A DNA stretch of 64,000 nt from JBFMHP01 sp964557295 (GCA_964557295.1 CAZKZP010000008.1:22834-86833), one strand, 5' to 3'. Numbered from the stretch's first letter, positions 27,670 to 37,207 are shown. A program made the numbers and translations. Notes: generated from the sequence alone by a model not told the origin.

Positions 27670-28794
27670 TTAGACCGACACGATGGGAATGACTTTGTTC
27701 GTCTCGGCGTCGGCGGTTTTTCTTTTTGCGATTTCCGTCCGGACCACTCGCTCGACTTCATCGACCAATTCCTCATTGGTGACCTTATGATCCGGCTTGC
27801 CATTGATGTAGAGCAGATTCGGGGTGCCGCCGGTCAAACCGACATGAACCTCCTTGGCCTCGCCCGGTCCGTTGACCACGCAGCCGATGATGGCAAGATC
27901 CAATGGCTCGATGATGTCGTCGAGCCGCTGCTCCAGCGCATTGACCACGCTGATGACATCGAAGTTCTGCCGGGAACAGGAGGGACAGGCGATGAAATTC
28001 ACGCCCTTGCTACGCAGATGCAAGCTTTTCAGTATGTCGAATCCAACCCGGATCTCCTCGACCGGCGCCGCCGCCAACGACACCCGGATGGTATCGCCGA
28101 TCCCCTCGGCCAGCAGCATGCCGAGGCCGATGGCGGATTTGACCGCGCCGGAGCGAAAGCCGCCCGCCTCGGTAATGCCGAGGTGAAAAGGCTGCTCGAT
28201 CTGCGCGGCCAACGCACGATAGGCCGCCACCGTCATGAACACATCCGAGGCCTTCAGGCTGATCTTGTACTCCTGAAAATTGAGCCGGTCCAGGATCTCG
28301 ATGTGACGCATGGCGGACTCCACCAGGGCCGCCGGCGTGGGCTCGCCGTATTTCTGTTGCAGCTCCTTCTCCAGCGAGCCGGCATTGACGCCGATGCGGA
28401 TCGGAATCCCGCGATCTTGCGCCGCGCTGACGACGGCACGCACGCGATCTTCTCGTCCGATATTGCCGGGATTGATGCGCAAACAGTCCACGCCCAATTC
28501 CGCCACGCGCAACGCGATGCGGTAATCAAAATGAATATCCGCCACCAGCGGGACGTCCACTTGTTTCTTGATCTTCCCAAAAGCCTCGGCCGCCTCCATG
28601 TCCGGCACGGAGACGCGCACGATATCGGCGCCAACAGCCTCCAGCCCCTTGATCTGCGCGACCGTCGCCGCGACATCGGCGGTAAGCGTATTGGTCATCG
28701 ACTGCACGCTGATCGGCGCATCGCCGCCGACGGGGACATTGCCGACCATGATTTGGCGTGTCTTACGACGCGCGATTTTGTGCCTGAATTGCAT
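27670..28794 (-). CDS. ispG: IspG/GcpE, 4Fe-4S HMBPP synthase
   Basis: IspG converts MEcPP to HMBPP in the non-mevalonate isoprenoid pathway and needs a 4Fe-4S cluster. The 374-aa product has RKTRQIMVGNVPVGGDAPIS at the N-terminus, the TIM-barrel core (GADIVRVSVPDMEAAEAFG), and cluster cysteines in ACPSCSRQNFD near 270 and IIGCVVNGPGEAKEVHVGL near 305. It is placed just upstream of hisS, as in E. coli, and is a client of the isc genes upstream. Confidence 0.98.
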   Translation of the reverse strand: MQFRHKIARRKTRQIMVGNVPVGGDAPISVQSMTNTLTADVAATVAQIKGLEAVGADIVRVSVPDMEAAEAFGKIKKQVDVPLVADIHFDYRIALRVAELGVDCLRINPGNIGREDRVRAVVSAAQDRGIPIRIGVNAGSLEKELQQKYGEPTPAALVESAMRHIEILDRLNFQEYKISLKASDVFMTVAAYRALAAQIEQPFHLGITEAGGFRSGAVKSAIGLGMLLAEGIGDTIRVSLAAAPVEEIRVGFDILKSLHLRSKGVNFIACPSCSRQNFDVISVVNALEQRLDDIIEPLDLAIIGCVVNGPGEAKEVHVGLTGGTPNLLYINGKPDHKVTNEELVDEVERVVRTEIAKRKTADAETNKVIPIVSV

Positions 28795-28833
28795 GCGCTG
28801 TTCTCCGCTTAGTCTCTGCGCTGCGAGCGATCG

Positions 28834-29700
28834 TCAATCAATGGTGAAGCGCGCGATATCCTTGCGAATAAACGGCTTGTGATCATAGGGTTTGCCATCG
28901 ACCAGGATCTCGACGCCAGGCGCGTAGCCCAGCATGACGTTGAATGGCGCGACACCCTTGATCTTTTTCACTTGTCCGTGGCGGATCAATTGAAATAGCA
29001 ACTGCGTTTTGTTCGCATCGGTCACCTCAACCCAGGAATCGCCGAGGCCGCGCACAGTCACTTCGGTATATACCGGCGGCACTGCCTGAGCTACCGCGGG
29101 GGCGGGCTCTGCCGCGACCACGGGCGCTTGCGCGGTTTCTGCAGCGGGCAGCGGCAGGGCAAGTTCCTGCATGTTGCCTTCCTCAACCGGCGCTTGAGGT
29201 TCCGGGACGCTCTCCGCAGCGATCGGCGCTGCCGCGGCAGTCTCTGGTGCGGGCGTCGTCTCAGCGGCGACGGTTTGCGTCGCTTCTCCGCTGGCGGGGG
29301 GCCGATCTACCGCCGGTTCACTCACGTACCAGAACCAGATGGCCGCCGTGATCACGCCAGCGGCCAACACGGTGGCGATATGCCGCATATTGATCACGCT
29401 CTCCGCCGCCGTTTTTCTCACCGCGACTTGATAATCCACCTTCGGAACGGAGTGCGATTCACTGACGCTCGCCTCATAGAGCTTGAGCAAGGGCTCGGCA
29501 TTGAGTTGCAGCAAGCGGGCGTAATTGCGCAGATAGCCGCGTGTGTAGATCGGCTCGGGCAACTCATCATAGGCCTCATTCTCCATGGCGCTGATCCTGC
29601 TTGGATCCAGGCGCAAGGCTGCGCCGACCTCTTCGATCGACAATCCTTTTTCCAGACGCTTTTCCTTCAATTGTTGGCCGAACCGCGTTGACTCAGACAT
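28834..29700 (-). CDS. rodZ: RodZ, cytoskeletal cell-shape protein
   Basis: RodZ links MreB to the membrane. From the ATG at 29700 the product is 288 aa; an in-frame ATG at 29730 would add ten residues and neither has a strong ribosome-binding site. It has an N-terminal HTH domain (LKEKRLEKGLSIEEVGAALR), one membrane helix near residues 106-126 (ATVLAAGVITAAIWFWYV), an Ala/Pro/Glu-rich periplasmic linker, and the C-terminal beta domain (VTVRGLGDSWVEVTDANKTQ). It sits between pilF and ispG. Confidence 0.95.
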   Translation of the reverse strand: MSESTRFGQQLKEKRLEKGLSIEEVGAALRLDPSRISAMENEAYDELPEPIYTRGYLRNYARLLQLNAEPLLKLYEASVSESHSVPKVDYQVAVRKTAAESVINMRHIATVLAAGVITAAIWFWYVSEPAVDRPPASGEATQTVAAETTPAPETAAAAPIAAESVPEPQAPVEEGNMQELALPLPAAETAQAPVVAAEPAPAVAQAVPPVYTEVTVRGLGDSWVEVTDANKTQLLFQLIRHGQVKKIKGVAPFNVMLGYAPGVEILVDGKPYDHKPFIRKDIARFTID

Positions 29701-29747
29701 ATTGTTCCAGGCTTCTACTGCACAATTCATAGTTCATATCGTCAAAT

Positions 29748-30491
29748 TCAATAACCGATCAGACTCTTTGCCTGTTCCGAATCAGGAAACAGGCCTTTCA
29801 GCTGACGGGCATATTCAGTGGCGCGTTCCTTGGCCTGTAGCCCTTCCTCGATTTTGATGGACAGCCACAAGGTCGCAGGGTCGTGTTTGGTGACCGCCTC
29901 CATCCGCTGAACATAGGCGCGCCCCTTCAGATATTCCTGCTGGCGATAACTCAGTTCCGCCATCGCATGCAAGGACACCGGCAGCTTTGGATTGATATCC
30001 AACGCCTTGCGGAACGATCGCTCCGCATCCTCATGGTTTTGCTCGCGCATCGCGCACAAGCCGGCGTTTTCATACGCCAGCTCCGGCGTCTTGTACATGG
30101 GGTTCTTCACCGCGGCCTCAAATTGCGCATAGGCCTCCTTGTAGCGGCGCTGATCGCACAAAAACGTGCCGTAATTATTCCGCCCATTGGGGTCCTTGGG
30201 ATCGAGGTCTACCGCTTTGCTGTAATGCTGATCAGCCTGTTCGATTTCCCCCAGCTGAACATAGAGTATGGCAATCGCATGGTGCGCACTGGCGTACTGT
30301 GGCGCCACGGCAATGGCCTTGTTTAGATTGGTGAGCGCCAGATCCTTTTTGCCTTGCTGCATATATCCGATACCCAGCTGGATATGGGTGTCCGCAAGAT
30401 TCTGCTCTTCCTTGGCCTTTTTGGGATTGCCGGCGCACGCGGTGAGCGCCAGTGTCAGCACGACGACCAACATCATTCCGGTTGTTTTCAC
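29748..30491 (-). CDS. pilF: PilF/PilW, type IV pilus secretin pilotin
   Basis: PilF is the outer-membrane TPR lipoprotein that delivers the PilQ secretin. The 247-aa protein has lipobox LTAC (cysteine 19) and six TPR units (ADTHIQLGIGYMQQGKKDLA, AHHAIAILYVQLGEIEQAD, GRNNYGTFLCDQRRYKEAYA, AYENAGLCAMREQNHEDAE). Insertion between rlmN and rodZ is common in pilus-bearing gammaproteobacteria such as Pseudomonas. It overlaps rlmN by 4 bases. With pilU and a PilB-like ATPase in the window, a functional type IV pilus is likely. Confidence 0.95.
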   Translation of the reverse strand: MKTTGMMLVVVLTLALTACAGNPKKAKEEQNLADTHIQLGIGYMQQGKKDLALTNLNKAIAVAPQYASAHHAIAILYVQLGEIEQADQHYSKAVDLDPKDPNGRNNYGTFLCDQRRYKEAYAQFEAAVKNPMYKTPELAYENAGLCAMREQNHEDAERSFRKALDINPKLPVSLHAMAELSYRQQEYLKGRAYVQRMEAVTKHDPATLWLSIKIEEGLQAKERATEYARQLKGLFPDSEQAKSLIGY

Positions 30492-31603
30492 GTCCTGGCC
30501 TCCACCACTGGAATGATGCGCCGTTGCGCACGCTTGGTCTTATCCTGCACCTTGCCGGCCAGTTGTCCGCACGCCGCGTCGATATCATCACCACGGGTCT
30601 TGCGCGTGATGGTGGTCATGCCAGCGTGGTAGAGCACGTCACGGAAACGATCGATTGCGGCGGCATCGGAACATTCGTAGCCGGAGTCGGGAAACGGATT
30701 GAACGGGATCAAATTCACCTTCGCGGGAATCCCCTGCAATAGCTTGACCAAGGCCTTGGCGTGCTGCGGTGTATCATTGATGCCCTTGAGCATGACATAT
30801 TCGAAGGTGATCTTGCGCCGCCCATCTCGATCTAAATAACGACGGCACGCCGCCATCAGTTCCTTGATCGGATATTTTTTGTTGATGGGCACCAGTTCGT
30901 TGCGCAAGTCATCCGATGTGGCGTGCAGCGACACCGCCAGGCTGACATCGCACACCGCCTTGAGGCGATCGAGCGCTGGCACCACGCCGGCGGTACTCAG
31001 CGTGACACGGCGTTTGGATAGTCCATAGGTGAAATCATCCAACATCAGATGGATGGCTCGGACCACATTGTCGAAATTCAGCAAGGGCTCGCCCATGCCC
31101 ATGAGGACCACGTTGGTCACCACGCGCTGATTGACAGGATCGGTTTCCAGCTGGCGCTTGGCGATCCAGATCTGGCCGATGATCTCCGCGGTGGAGAGAT
31201 TGCGGTTGAAGCCTTGCTTGGCGGTCGAGCAGAAGCTGCACTCCAGCGCGCATCCCACCTGGGATGAAACGCACAGCGTGCCGCGATCATCCTCCGGGAT
31301 GAACACCATCTCGACCGAATTGCCGTGATCGAGTTCGAGCAGCCACTTGCGGGTACCGTCCTTCGATTTCTGTTCGATGAGCACTTTTGGCACACGAATT
31401 TCACAGCGGTCGGCGAGCTGCTCGCGCAGGGACTTGCTGAGATTGCTCATCGCGCTGAAGTCCGCGACACCCCGCTGGTGGATCCATTGCAGCACCTGAG
31501 AAGCGCGAAAGGCCTTCTCGCCGAGCTCGACGAAAAAGGCCTCCATCGCTGCGCGATCGAGATCCAGCAGATTGATCTTGCCAGTATCCTCCAGTGCCAT
31601 CAC
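30488..31603 (-). CDS. rlmN: RlmN, rRNA/tRNA adenine C2-methyltransferase
   Basis: RlmN is a radical-SAM enzyme that methylates A2503 of 23S rRNA and A37 of some tRNAs. The 371-aa product has the cluster motif CALECSFC (Cys 118, 122, 125) and the methyl-carrying cysteine near 345 (DIDAACGQLAGK). GMGEPLLNFDNV near 180 is also characteristic. It depends on an Fe-S cluster, consistent with its place in the isc-to-der block, and overlaps pilF. Confidence 0.98.
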   Translation of the reverse strand: MMALEDTGKINLLDLDRAAMEAFFVELGEKAFRASQVLQWIHQRGVADFSAMSNLSKSLREQLADRCEIRVPKVLIEQKSKDGTRKWLLELDHGNSVEMVFIPEDDRGTLCVSSQVGCALECSFCSTAKQGFNRNLSTAEIIGQIWIAKRQLETDPVNQRVVTNVVLMGMGEPLLNFDNVVRAIHLMLDDFTYGLSKRRVTLSTAGVVPALDRLKAVCDVSLAVSLHATSDDLRNELVPINKKYPIKELMAACRRYLDRDGRRKITFEYVMLKGINDTPQHAKALVKLLQGIPAKVNLIPFNPFPDSGYECSDAAAIDRFRDVLYHAGMTTITRKTRGDDIDAACGQLAGKVQDKTKRAQRRIIPVVEART

Positions 31604-31612
31604 ATCCTCACC

Positions 31613-32041
31613 TTAGCGAGTGCGCTTGCAAATCCCTTCCGGGAAGAAGAAGTCGATTTCGACCTTGGCGTTTTCGAGGCTGTCGGAACCGTGCACGGCG
31701 TTTTCATCGATCGACTTGGCAAAGTCCGCGCGGATCGTGCCCGGGGCCGCGTCCTTGGGATTGGTGGCGCCCATCAGCTCGCGGTTCTTGGCCACGGCGT
31801 TTTCACCTTCCAGGACCTGGATCATCACCGGGCCGGAGATCATGAAGCTCACCAAGTCATTGAAAAACGGACGCGCTTTGTGCACGGCATAAAAGCCTTC
31901 CGCCTGGGCGCGGCTCAGTTGGGCCATCTTGGCGGCGACGACCTTCAGGCCGTTTTTCTCGAAGCGGCTGTAGATCTCGCCGATGACATTTTTTGCCACC
32001 GCATCGGGCTTGATGATGGAAATAGTGCGTTCGATTGCCAT
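31613..32041 (-). CDS. ndk: Nucleoside diphosphate kinase
   Basis: Ndk balances nucleoside triphosphate pools. The product from the ATG at 32041 (142 aa) begins MAIERTISIIKPDAVAKN; longer in-frame starts read through AT-rich leader and are rejected because TAGGAG lies 10 bases before this ATG. The active-site histidine is in ENAVHGSDSLENA near residue 117. It has its own likely promoter upstream, separating it from iscX. Confidence 0.98.
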   Translation of the reverse strand: MAIERTISIIKPDAVAKNVIGEIYSRFEKNGLKVVAAKMAQLSRAQAEGFYAVHKARPFFNDLVSFMISGPVMIQVLEGENAVAKNRELMGATNPKDAAPGTIRADFAKSIDENAVHGSDSLENAKVEIDFFFPEGICKRTR

Positions 32042-32122
32042 CCAGTAACTCCTAATATATTGATTTGATTTAAGTAAATATAATAACGGCGCACCCCTTG
32101 CCCCGTCTGATAAATGGCGCAC

Positions 32123-32152
32123 ATTCTAGCGCGCTTTGCGCCAGGCTGGCAA
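32123..32152 (-). promoter_or_regulatory. Candidate sigma70 promoter of ndk
   Basis: On the minus strand TTGCCA and TAGAAT are spaced by 18 bases and lie about 82 bases before the ndk start. This suggests that ndk and downstream genes can be expressed apart from the isc genes. Confidence 0.4.
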
Positions 32153-32223
32153 TCAAAAGGGTTGATTTGACTGGAACTTATTGCGTGAGGGCGCGTTCGC
32201 CGCAGGGAAGAGTCACGGAACGC

Positions 32224-32418
32224 TCAGGACCGTTCTTCGATCCACGCCATCTGGATCGCCTCCAGCACCTTTTCGCCCGCATGCGCCGGGTCGTCGTCGA
32301 AGCCGTCGAGGTCGAGAACCCATTGGTAGAGGTCGGTGAATTTCACATACTGCGGATCGACCTCCGAATGGTTCTCGTCCAGCGCGATGACGATCTCGTA
32401 GACATCTACCCACTTCAT
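32224..32418 (-). CDS. iscX: IscX, Fe-S assembly adaptor
   Basis: The 64-aa acidic protein binds IscS and iron and tunes cluster assembly. MKWVDVYEIVIALDENHSEV and the WVLDLDGFDDDP/EAIQMAWIEE ends are family hallmarks. It follows fdx by 3 bp, the canonical final isc gene. Confidence 0.96.
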   Translation of the reverse strand: MKWVDVYEIVIALDENHSEVDPQYVKFTDLYQWVLDLDGFDDDPAHAGEKVLEAIQMAWIEERS

Positions 32419-32421
32419 GGC

Positions 32422-32757
32422 TTACCCCTCGGAGACTAGGTTGATCGTGTATTTGGGAATCTCCACCACCAGGTCGGTATCGCCGACGATGGCCTGGCAG
32501 CTCAGGCGCGATTCCGGCTCCAGCCCCCAGGCCTTGTCCAGCATGTCTTCTTCGGTTTCGCTGGGCGCATTGAGGGAGCCGTAGCCCTCGCGCACGATGA
32601 CGTGACACGTGGTGCAGGCGCAGGACTTCTCGCAGGCGTGCTCGATGTCGATCTCGTGGGCCAGGGCGGCATCCAGGATGCTGGTCCCCGGCGCGGCCTC
32701 GATGACGGCCCCTGCCGGGCAGTGCTGGTGGTGCGGTAAAAAAATGATCTTGGTCAT
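32422..32757 (-). CDS. fdx: ISC-type 2Fe-2S ferredoxin
   Basis: Fdx supplies electrons for cluster assembly on IscU. The 111-aa product has ligands Cys42, Cys48, Cys51 and Cys87 in ACEKSCACTTCHV and RLSCQAI, the same spacing as E. coli Fdx. It lies between hscA and iscX. Confidence 0.97.
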   Translation of the reverse strand: MTKIIFLPHHQHCPAGAVIEAAPGTSILDAALAHEIDIEHACEKSCACTTCHVIVREGYGSLNAPSETEEDMLDKAWGLEPESRLSCQAIVGDTDLVVEIPKYTINLVSEG

Positions 32758-32772
32758 GATGTAAAATCCAAC

Positions 32773-34641
32773 TTACAACTCATCGATTTGATGCCCGGTC
32801 AACGCCTGGCGGATGCCGTGATCCATGCGCCGCGCGGCGAATCCGGCCGTGTGTTGCTCCAGGTCGGTGGTCGCGGCCTTGAGCGCCGCAGGATCGCTTT
32901 GGGTCAGCGCCGCTTCCAGCCGGGCCATGGCCTGCTCGATCCGGCGGCGTTCGTCCTCGGCCAGCAAGGCACTGTCCTGCGCCAGCGCCGCGGTCACCCC
33001 CTCGATCAGGCGCTTGGCCTCGACCTGTTGCTCGCGCAGGCGCCGCTGCTCCATATCCTCGCGCGCATGCTGCATGGAATCGCGCAACATCCGCTCGATC
33101 TCGTTCTCCGCCAGTCCGTAGGAGGGCTTGACCTCGACGCGGCTCGCCACGCCCGAGGTCTCCTCGCGCGCGGACACCGTCAGCAGCCCATCCGCATCCA
33201 CTTGGAAGGTCACGCAAATCCGCGCCGCGCCCGCGACCATCGGCGGGATGCCGGTGAGATTGAAGCGCGCCAGGGAGCGACAATCGCTCACCAGTTCGCG
33301 CTCCCCCTGCACGACATGAATGCCCATAGCGGTTTGCCCGTCCTTGAAGGTGGTGAACTCCTGGGCGCGCGCCACTGGGATCGTGGTGTTGCGCGGGATG
33401 ATCTTCTCCACCAGGCCGCCCATCACTTCCAGACCCAGCGAGAGCGGGATCACATCGAGCAACAGGGCCTGTTCGCCGGACTTGTTTCCGATCAGGATGT
33501 CGGCCTGCTGCGCGGCCCCGAGCGCGACGACCTTGTCGGGATCGATGTCGGAGAGCGGCGGCCGTCCGAAAAATTCCGCCACCTTCTCCCGCACCCGCGG
33601 CACGCGCGTCGAGCCGCCGACCAGCACCACCTGCTGGATGTCCCCGGGGGCGATCCCGGCATCGCGCAGGGCACGGCGGCAAGAGGTGATCGTCCTGGCG
33701 AGCAAGGGTTCGATCAGGGCGTTGAACTGATCACGGGTGATCTGGCCCTGCCAGTCGGCGCCAAAGGATTGATCGAGCCGGATGGCGGCGTGTTCATGCT
33801 CGGTCAGCGATTCCTTGACTGCGCGCGCAATGGCCAGCACATGGCGCAATTGCGTGTGGGCGGCGTCATCGCGGATGCCCGCCTGCTGCATGATCCACTC
33901 GGCGAGCAGATGATCGAAATCATCGCCGCCCAGGGCGGAATCCCCGCCGGTCGACAGGACCTCGAACACACCCTGGTGCATGCGCAGGATCGAGACATCG
34001 AAGGTGCCGCCGCCGAGATCGTAGACGACCACGACCCCTTCCTCGCCGCGATCCAGGCCATAGGCCAAGGCGGCGGCGGTCGGCTCATTGAGCAGGCGCA
34101 ACACCTTCAGACCGGCCAGCGTGGCCGCGTCCTTGGTCGCTTGGCGCTGCGCATCGTCGAAATAGGCCGGCACGGTGATCACCGCGCCCTGCAATTCCCC
34201 GCCGAGTGCGTCCTCGGCGCGCACCTTCAGCACCTTGAGGATCTCCGCCGAGACCTCCACCGGACTGACCTCCCCGGCCGCGGTCGCGAGCTTGGGCATG
34301 CCCGCATCCGCGGCGATGAAGTGATAGGGGCTGCGGCCGCCCAGCTGTTTCACGTCCTCGATCCCGCGACCCATCAGGCGCTTGACCGAGGCGATGGTGT
34401 TCAAGGGATCGCGCGCGGCGCCCGCCAAGGCGCGCTGACCCACGATCACCTCGCCGGAGGGCAGATAGCGCACCACCGAGGGCAGGAGATGCTGGCCCGC
34501 GTCATCGGGGAGGGTGACGGCCAGACCGCTGCGGACCGAGGCCACCAGCGAATTGGTGGTGCCGAGGTCGATGCCGACGGCCAAACGATGTTGGTGAGGC
34601 GCGGCTGATTGTCCCGGCTCACTGATTTGCAATAACGCCAT
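32773..34641 (-). CDS. hscA: HscA, Hsp70-type chaperone for Fe-S transfer
   Basis: HscA drives ATP-dependent release of clusters from IscU with HscB. The 622-aa protein has the Hsp70 nucleotide-binding signatures VGIDLGTTNSLVA near residue 22, VVVYDLGGGTFDVSILRM near 198 and VVLVGGSTRVPRVREKV near 340. A substrate-binding domain with a shortened lid follows, as in HscA rather than DnaK. It sits between hscB and fdx. Confidence 0.98.
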   Translation of the reverse strand: MALLQISEPGQSAAPHQHRLAVGIDLGTTNSLVASVRSGLAVTLPDDAGQHLLPSVVRYLPSGEVIVGQRALAGAARDPLNTIASVKRLMGRGIEDVKQLGGRSPYHFIAADAGMPKLATAAGEVSPVEVSAEILKVLKVRAEDALGGELQGAVITVPAYFDDAQRQATKDAATLAGLKVLRLLNEPTAAALAYGLDRGEEGVVVVYDLGGGTFDVSILRMHQGVFEVLSTGGDSALGGDDFDHLLAEWIMQQAGIRDDAAHTQLRHVLAIARAVKESLTEHEHAAIRLDQSFGADWQGQITRDQFNALIEPLLARTITSCRRALRDAGIAPGDIQQVVLVGGSTRVPRVREKVAEFFGRPPLSDIDPDKVVALGAAQQADILIGNKSGEQALLLDVIPLSLGLEVMGGLVEKIIPRNTTIPVARAQEFTTFKDGQTAMGIHVVQGERELVSDCRSLARFNLTGIPPMVAGAARICVTFQVDADGLLTVSAREETSGVASRVEVKPSYGLAENEIERMLRDSMQHAREDMEQRRLREQQVEAKRLIEGVTAALAQDSALLAEDERRRIEQAMARLEAALTQSDPAALKAATTDLEQHTAGFAARRMDHGIRQALTGHQIDEL

Positions 34642-34667
34642 GGTTTAATCCAATGTAGAAATCGTGC

Positions 34668-35189
34668 TCACAATCGCGCTTCGAGCGACTCGGCCTCTTC
34701 GGCCAGCTTGCGGATGAATTGCCACTTCACCACCGCCTCACTCGCCTGCTCAAGCTGGCCCGGCGCCGCGAAGGCGTCCAGCAACGTTTGCGCGCAGTTT
34801 TTTTCGAGCTGGCGGATATGTTTGAAAAGCGCGTCGAGCCGCGCGGGATTGCGCGCCCGCTCGATGGCCGCCAGCTCCTCGCGCAGTTCCATCTGTTCCA
34901 TCAGAAACGCGGGATCGCGCACTTGGCGCTGCCCGGGATCGACCCCGTTGAGCCGCAACAAATACTGCGCCCGTTTGAGGTCATCACGCAAGGTGTGATA
35001 GGCATCGTTGATCAGCGTCGCATGCTGCTGGGCGAGACGCCGTTCCTGGTCGCTCGCGTGGGCGTAACGGTCCGGATGGATTACCCGCTGCAAGTCACGG
35101 TAGCGGGCGCTGAGCGCCACCCCATCGAGTGGGAATTGGACAGGCAATTGAAAAAGTGCAAAAAAATTCGTATCGAGCGGCTGCTTCAT
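34668..35189 (-). CDS. hscB: HscB, J-domain co-chaperone
   Basis: HscB brings IscU to HscA and stimulates its ATPase. The 173-aa product has an N-terminal J domain with HPD at residues 38-40 (RVIHPDRYAHA) and a C-terminal three-helix domain that binds IscU. Order and length match the family. Confidence 0.97.
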   Translation of the reverse strand: MKQPLDTNFFALFQLPVQFPLDGVALSARYRDLQRVIHPDRYAHASDQERRLAQQHATLINDAYHTLRDDLKRAQYLLRLNGVDPGQRQVRDPAFLMEQMELREELAAIERARNPARLDALFKHIRQLEKNCAQTLLDAFAAPGQLEQASEAVVKWQFIRKLAEEAESLEARL

Positions 35190-35207
35190 GAGGGATGCGC
35201 GGCCGTC

Positions 35208-35531
35208 TCAGACGGTGAAGCTTTCACCGCACCCGCAGGCCGCTTTGACGTTCGGGTTATTGAATTTGAAGCCTTCGTTCAGGCCTTCGCGCACGAAGTC
35301 GAGCTCGGTGCCGTCGAGATACAGCAGGCTTTTCCCGTCCACGACCACCTTCACGCCCTTGTCCTCGAAGACCTGATCCGAGGCATCGATCGCATCGGTG
35401 AATTCGAGCACATAGGCCATGCCGGAACAGCCGCTGGTCCTGACGCCCAGGCGCAGCCCGGCGCCTTTGCCGCGGTTCTCCAAGAACTTCTTGACGTGCT
35501 TGGCAGCCGATTCAGTGAGTGTAATCGCCAT
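35208..35531 (-). CDS. iscA: IscA, A-type Fe-S carrier
   Basis: IscA carries iron or clusters to target proteins, mainly 4Fe-4S ones. The 107-aa product has the three conserved cysteines at 35, 99 and 101 (RTSGCSGMAY, ACGCGESF). It lies 16 bp after iscU. Confidence 0.97.
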   Translation of the reverse strand: MAITLTESAAKHVKKFLENRGKGAGLRLGVRTSGCSGMAYVLEFTDAIDASDQVFEDKGVKVVVDGKSLLYLDGTELDFVREGLNEGFKFNNPNVKAACGCGESFTV

Positions 35532-35547
35532 AGAACACTACCTCCGT

Positions 35548-35931
35548 CTAGGGATTGCGTTTCTTTTTCAGATCCTCGATGGCCGCGCGAATCGCGTCTT
35601 CGGCCAGCACCGAGCAGTGGATCTTCACCGGCGGCAGCGCCAACTCCTCGGCGATCGCGGTGTTCTTGATCGTGGTGGCCTCGTCGAGGGTCTTGCCCTT
35701 GAGCCACTCGGTCACCAGTGAGCTCGACGCGATGGCCGAGCCGCAGCCGTAGGTCTTGAAGCACGCATCCTCGATGACGCCCTGCGCGTTAACCTTGATC
35801 TGCAGCTTCATCACATCGCCGCAGGCGGGCGCCCCCACCATGCCGGTGCCGACGTTGGCATCATCCTTGTCGAATGAGCCGACGTTGCGCGGATTCTCGT
35901 AATGATCCAAAACCTTTTCACTGTATGCCAT
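35548..35931 (-). CDS. iscU: IscU, Fe-S cluster scaffold
   Basis: IscU is the scaffold on which clusters are built. From the ATG at 35931 (MAYSEKVLDHYENPRN) the product is 127 aa; an ATG two codons upstream is possible. Cys37, Cys63 and Cys106 are present with the HscA-recognition motif LPPVK near 99-103. Everything expected for a functional scaffold is intact. Confidence 0.98.
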   Translation of the reverse strand: MAYSEKVLDHYENPRNVGSFDKDDANVGTGMVGAPACGDVMKLQIKVNAQGVIEDACFKTYGCGSAIASSSLVTEWLKGKTLDEATTIKNTAIAEELALPPVKIHCSVLAEDAIRAAIEDLKKKRNP

Positions 35932-35951
35932 ATCCAATCACCTCGGGCCGC

Positions 35952-37166
35952 TTAGTGCGCCGCCCATTTAACACTGTTCAAATCAATACCGTCTTTGTGC
36001 ATCTCCCAGAGCGGGGACAGTTCGCGCAACTTGCTCAGCTTGTCGTGAATGAGGCGCAAGGCGTTCTCGATGTCCTCGGCAGTGGTGAAGCGGCCGAAAG
36101 AGAAGCGGATCGAGCTGTGCGCCAGCTCGTCGCTGCGCCCGATGGCGCGCAACACATACGACGGCTCCAGGCTGGCCGAGGTGCAGGCAGAACCAGAGGA
36201 CACCGCCAGATTCTTCAGCGCCATCAGCAATGACTCGCCTTCCACGAAATTGAAACTGACATTCAGATTATGCGGCACGCGCTGCTCCAGATCACCGTTG
36301 ATGAACACCTCTTCGATATCCTGGATGCCGGCGAGGAAGCGGTCGCGCAAGGCGCGGATGCGCTTGGTCTCCTCGACCATCTCCTCGCGCGCGATACGGT
36401 AGGCCTCGCCCATGCCGACGATCTGGTGCACCGGCAAGGTGCCCGAGCGCATGCCGCGCTCATGACCGCCGCCGTGCATCTGCGCCTCGATGCGCACCCG
36501 CGGCTTGCGGCGCACGTACAAGGCGCCGATGCCCTTGGGACCGTAGATCTTGTGCGCCGAGAGCGAGAGCAGATCCACCTTCATCTTCTCCATGTCGATC
36601 GTGACCTTGCCGGCGCTCTGCGCGGCATCGACGTGAAAGATGATGCCGCGGCTGCGGCAGAGTTCGCCGATCGCAGCGATGTCCTGGATCACGCCGATTT
36701 CATTATTAACGTGCATGATCGACACCAGAATCGTGTCATCGCGCATCGCATGCGCCAGCGTGTCGAGGTCGATCAGGCCATTGGCCTGCGGACTCAGATA
36801 CGTCACCTCGAAGCCTTCGCGCTCGAGCTGGCGGCAACTGTCCAACACTGCCTTGTGCTCGGTCTTGCAGGTGATGATGTGCTTGCCCTTGGTCTTGTAG
36901 AAGTGCGCCGCGCCCTTGATCGCCAGGTTGTCGGACTCGGTCGCGCCGGAGGTCCAGACGATCTCCTTGGGGTCGGCATTGATCAGCGCCGCCACCTGTT
37001 GACGCGCCCATTCGACCGCCTCTTCCGACTGCCAGCCATACACATGCGAGCGCGAGGCGGGATTGCCGAACTCGCCGTCCATCGTCAGGTAGCCCATCAT
37101 CTTTTTCGCCACGCGTGGATCAACCGGAGTGGTCGCTGCGTAGTCGAGATAGATCGGTCGATTCAT
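35952..37166 (-). CDS. iscS: IscS, housekeeping cysteine desulfurase
   Basis: IscS takes sulfur from cysteine for clusters and thiolated tRNAs. The 404-aa product has the PLP lysine in LSAHKIYGPKG near 206 and the catalytic loop SSGSACTSAS with Cys328. The C-terminal tail that contacts IscU (ELSPLWEMHKDGIDLNS) is present. It directly precedes iscU and follows a second, shorter desulfurase. Confidence 0.98.
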   Translation of the reverse strand: MNRPIYLDYAATTPVDPRVAKKMMGYLTMDGEFGNPASRSHVYGWQSEEAVEWARQQVAALINADPKEIVWTSGATESDNLAIKGAAHFYKTKGKHIITCKTEHKAVLDSCRQLEREGFEVTYLSPQANGLIDLDTLAHAMRDDTILVSIMHVNNEIGVIQDIAAIGELCRSRGIIFHVDAAQSAGKVTIDMEKMKVDLLSLSAHKIYGPKGIGALYVRRKPRVRIEAQMHGGGHERGMRSGTLPVHQIVGMGEAYRIAREEMVEETKRIRALRDRFLAGIQDIEEVFINGDLEQRVPHNLNVSFNFVEGESLLMALKNLAVSSGSACTSASLEPSYVLRAIGRSDELAHSSIRFSFGRFTTAEDIENALRLIHDKLSKLRELSPLWEMHKDGIDLNSVKWAAH

Positions 37167-37207
37167 AAACAGTAGTACCTCAAAGCCATTTCATTGATCA
37201 TTTATGG

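Noticed and set aside
29748..30491. pilF insertion between rlmN and rodZ as a novelty
   Set aside because: This arrangement is common in pilus-bearing gammaproteobacteria such as Pseudomonas, so it is not unusual.
32788..34608. Long open frame antisense to hscA
   Set aside because: It mirrors hscA codon by codon (GC-rich third positions remove stops on the other strand), has no recognisable domains, and hscA is unambiguous. The same applies to long antisense frames opposite tagH, mutS and pepN.
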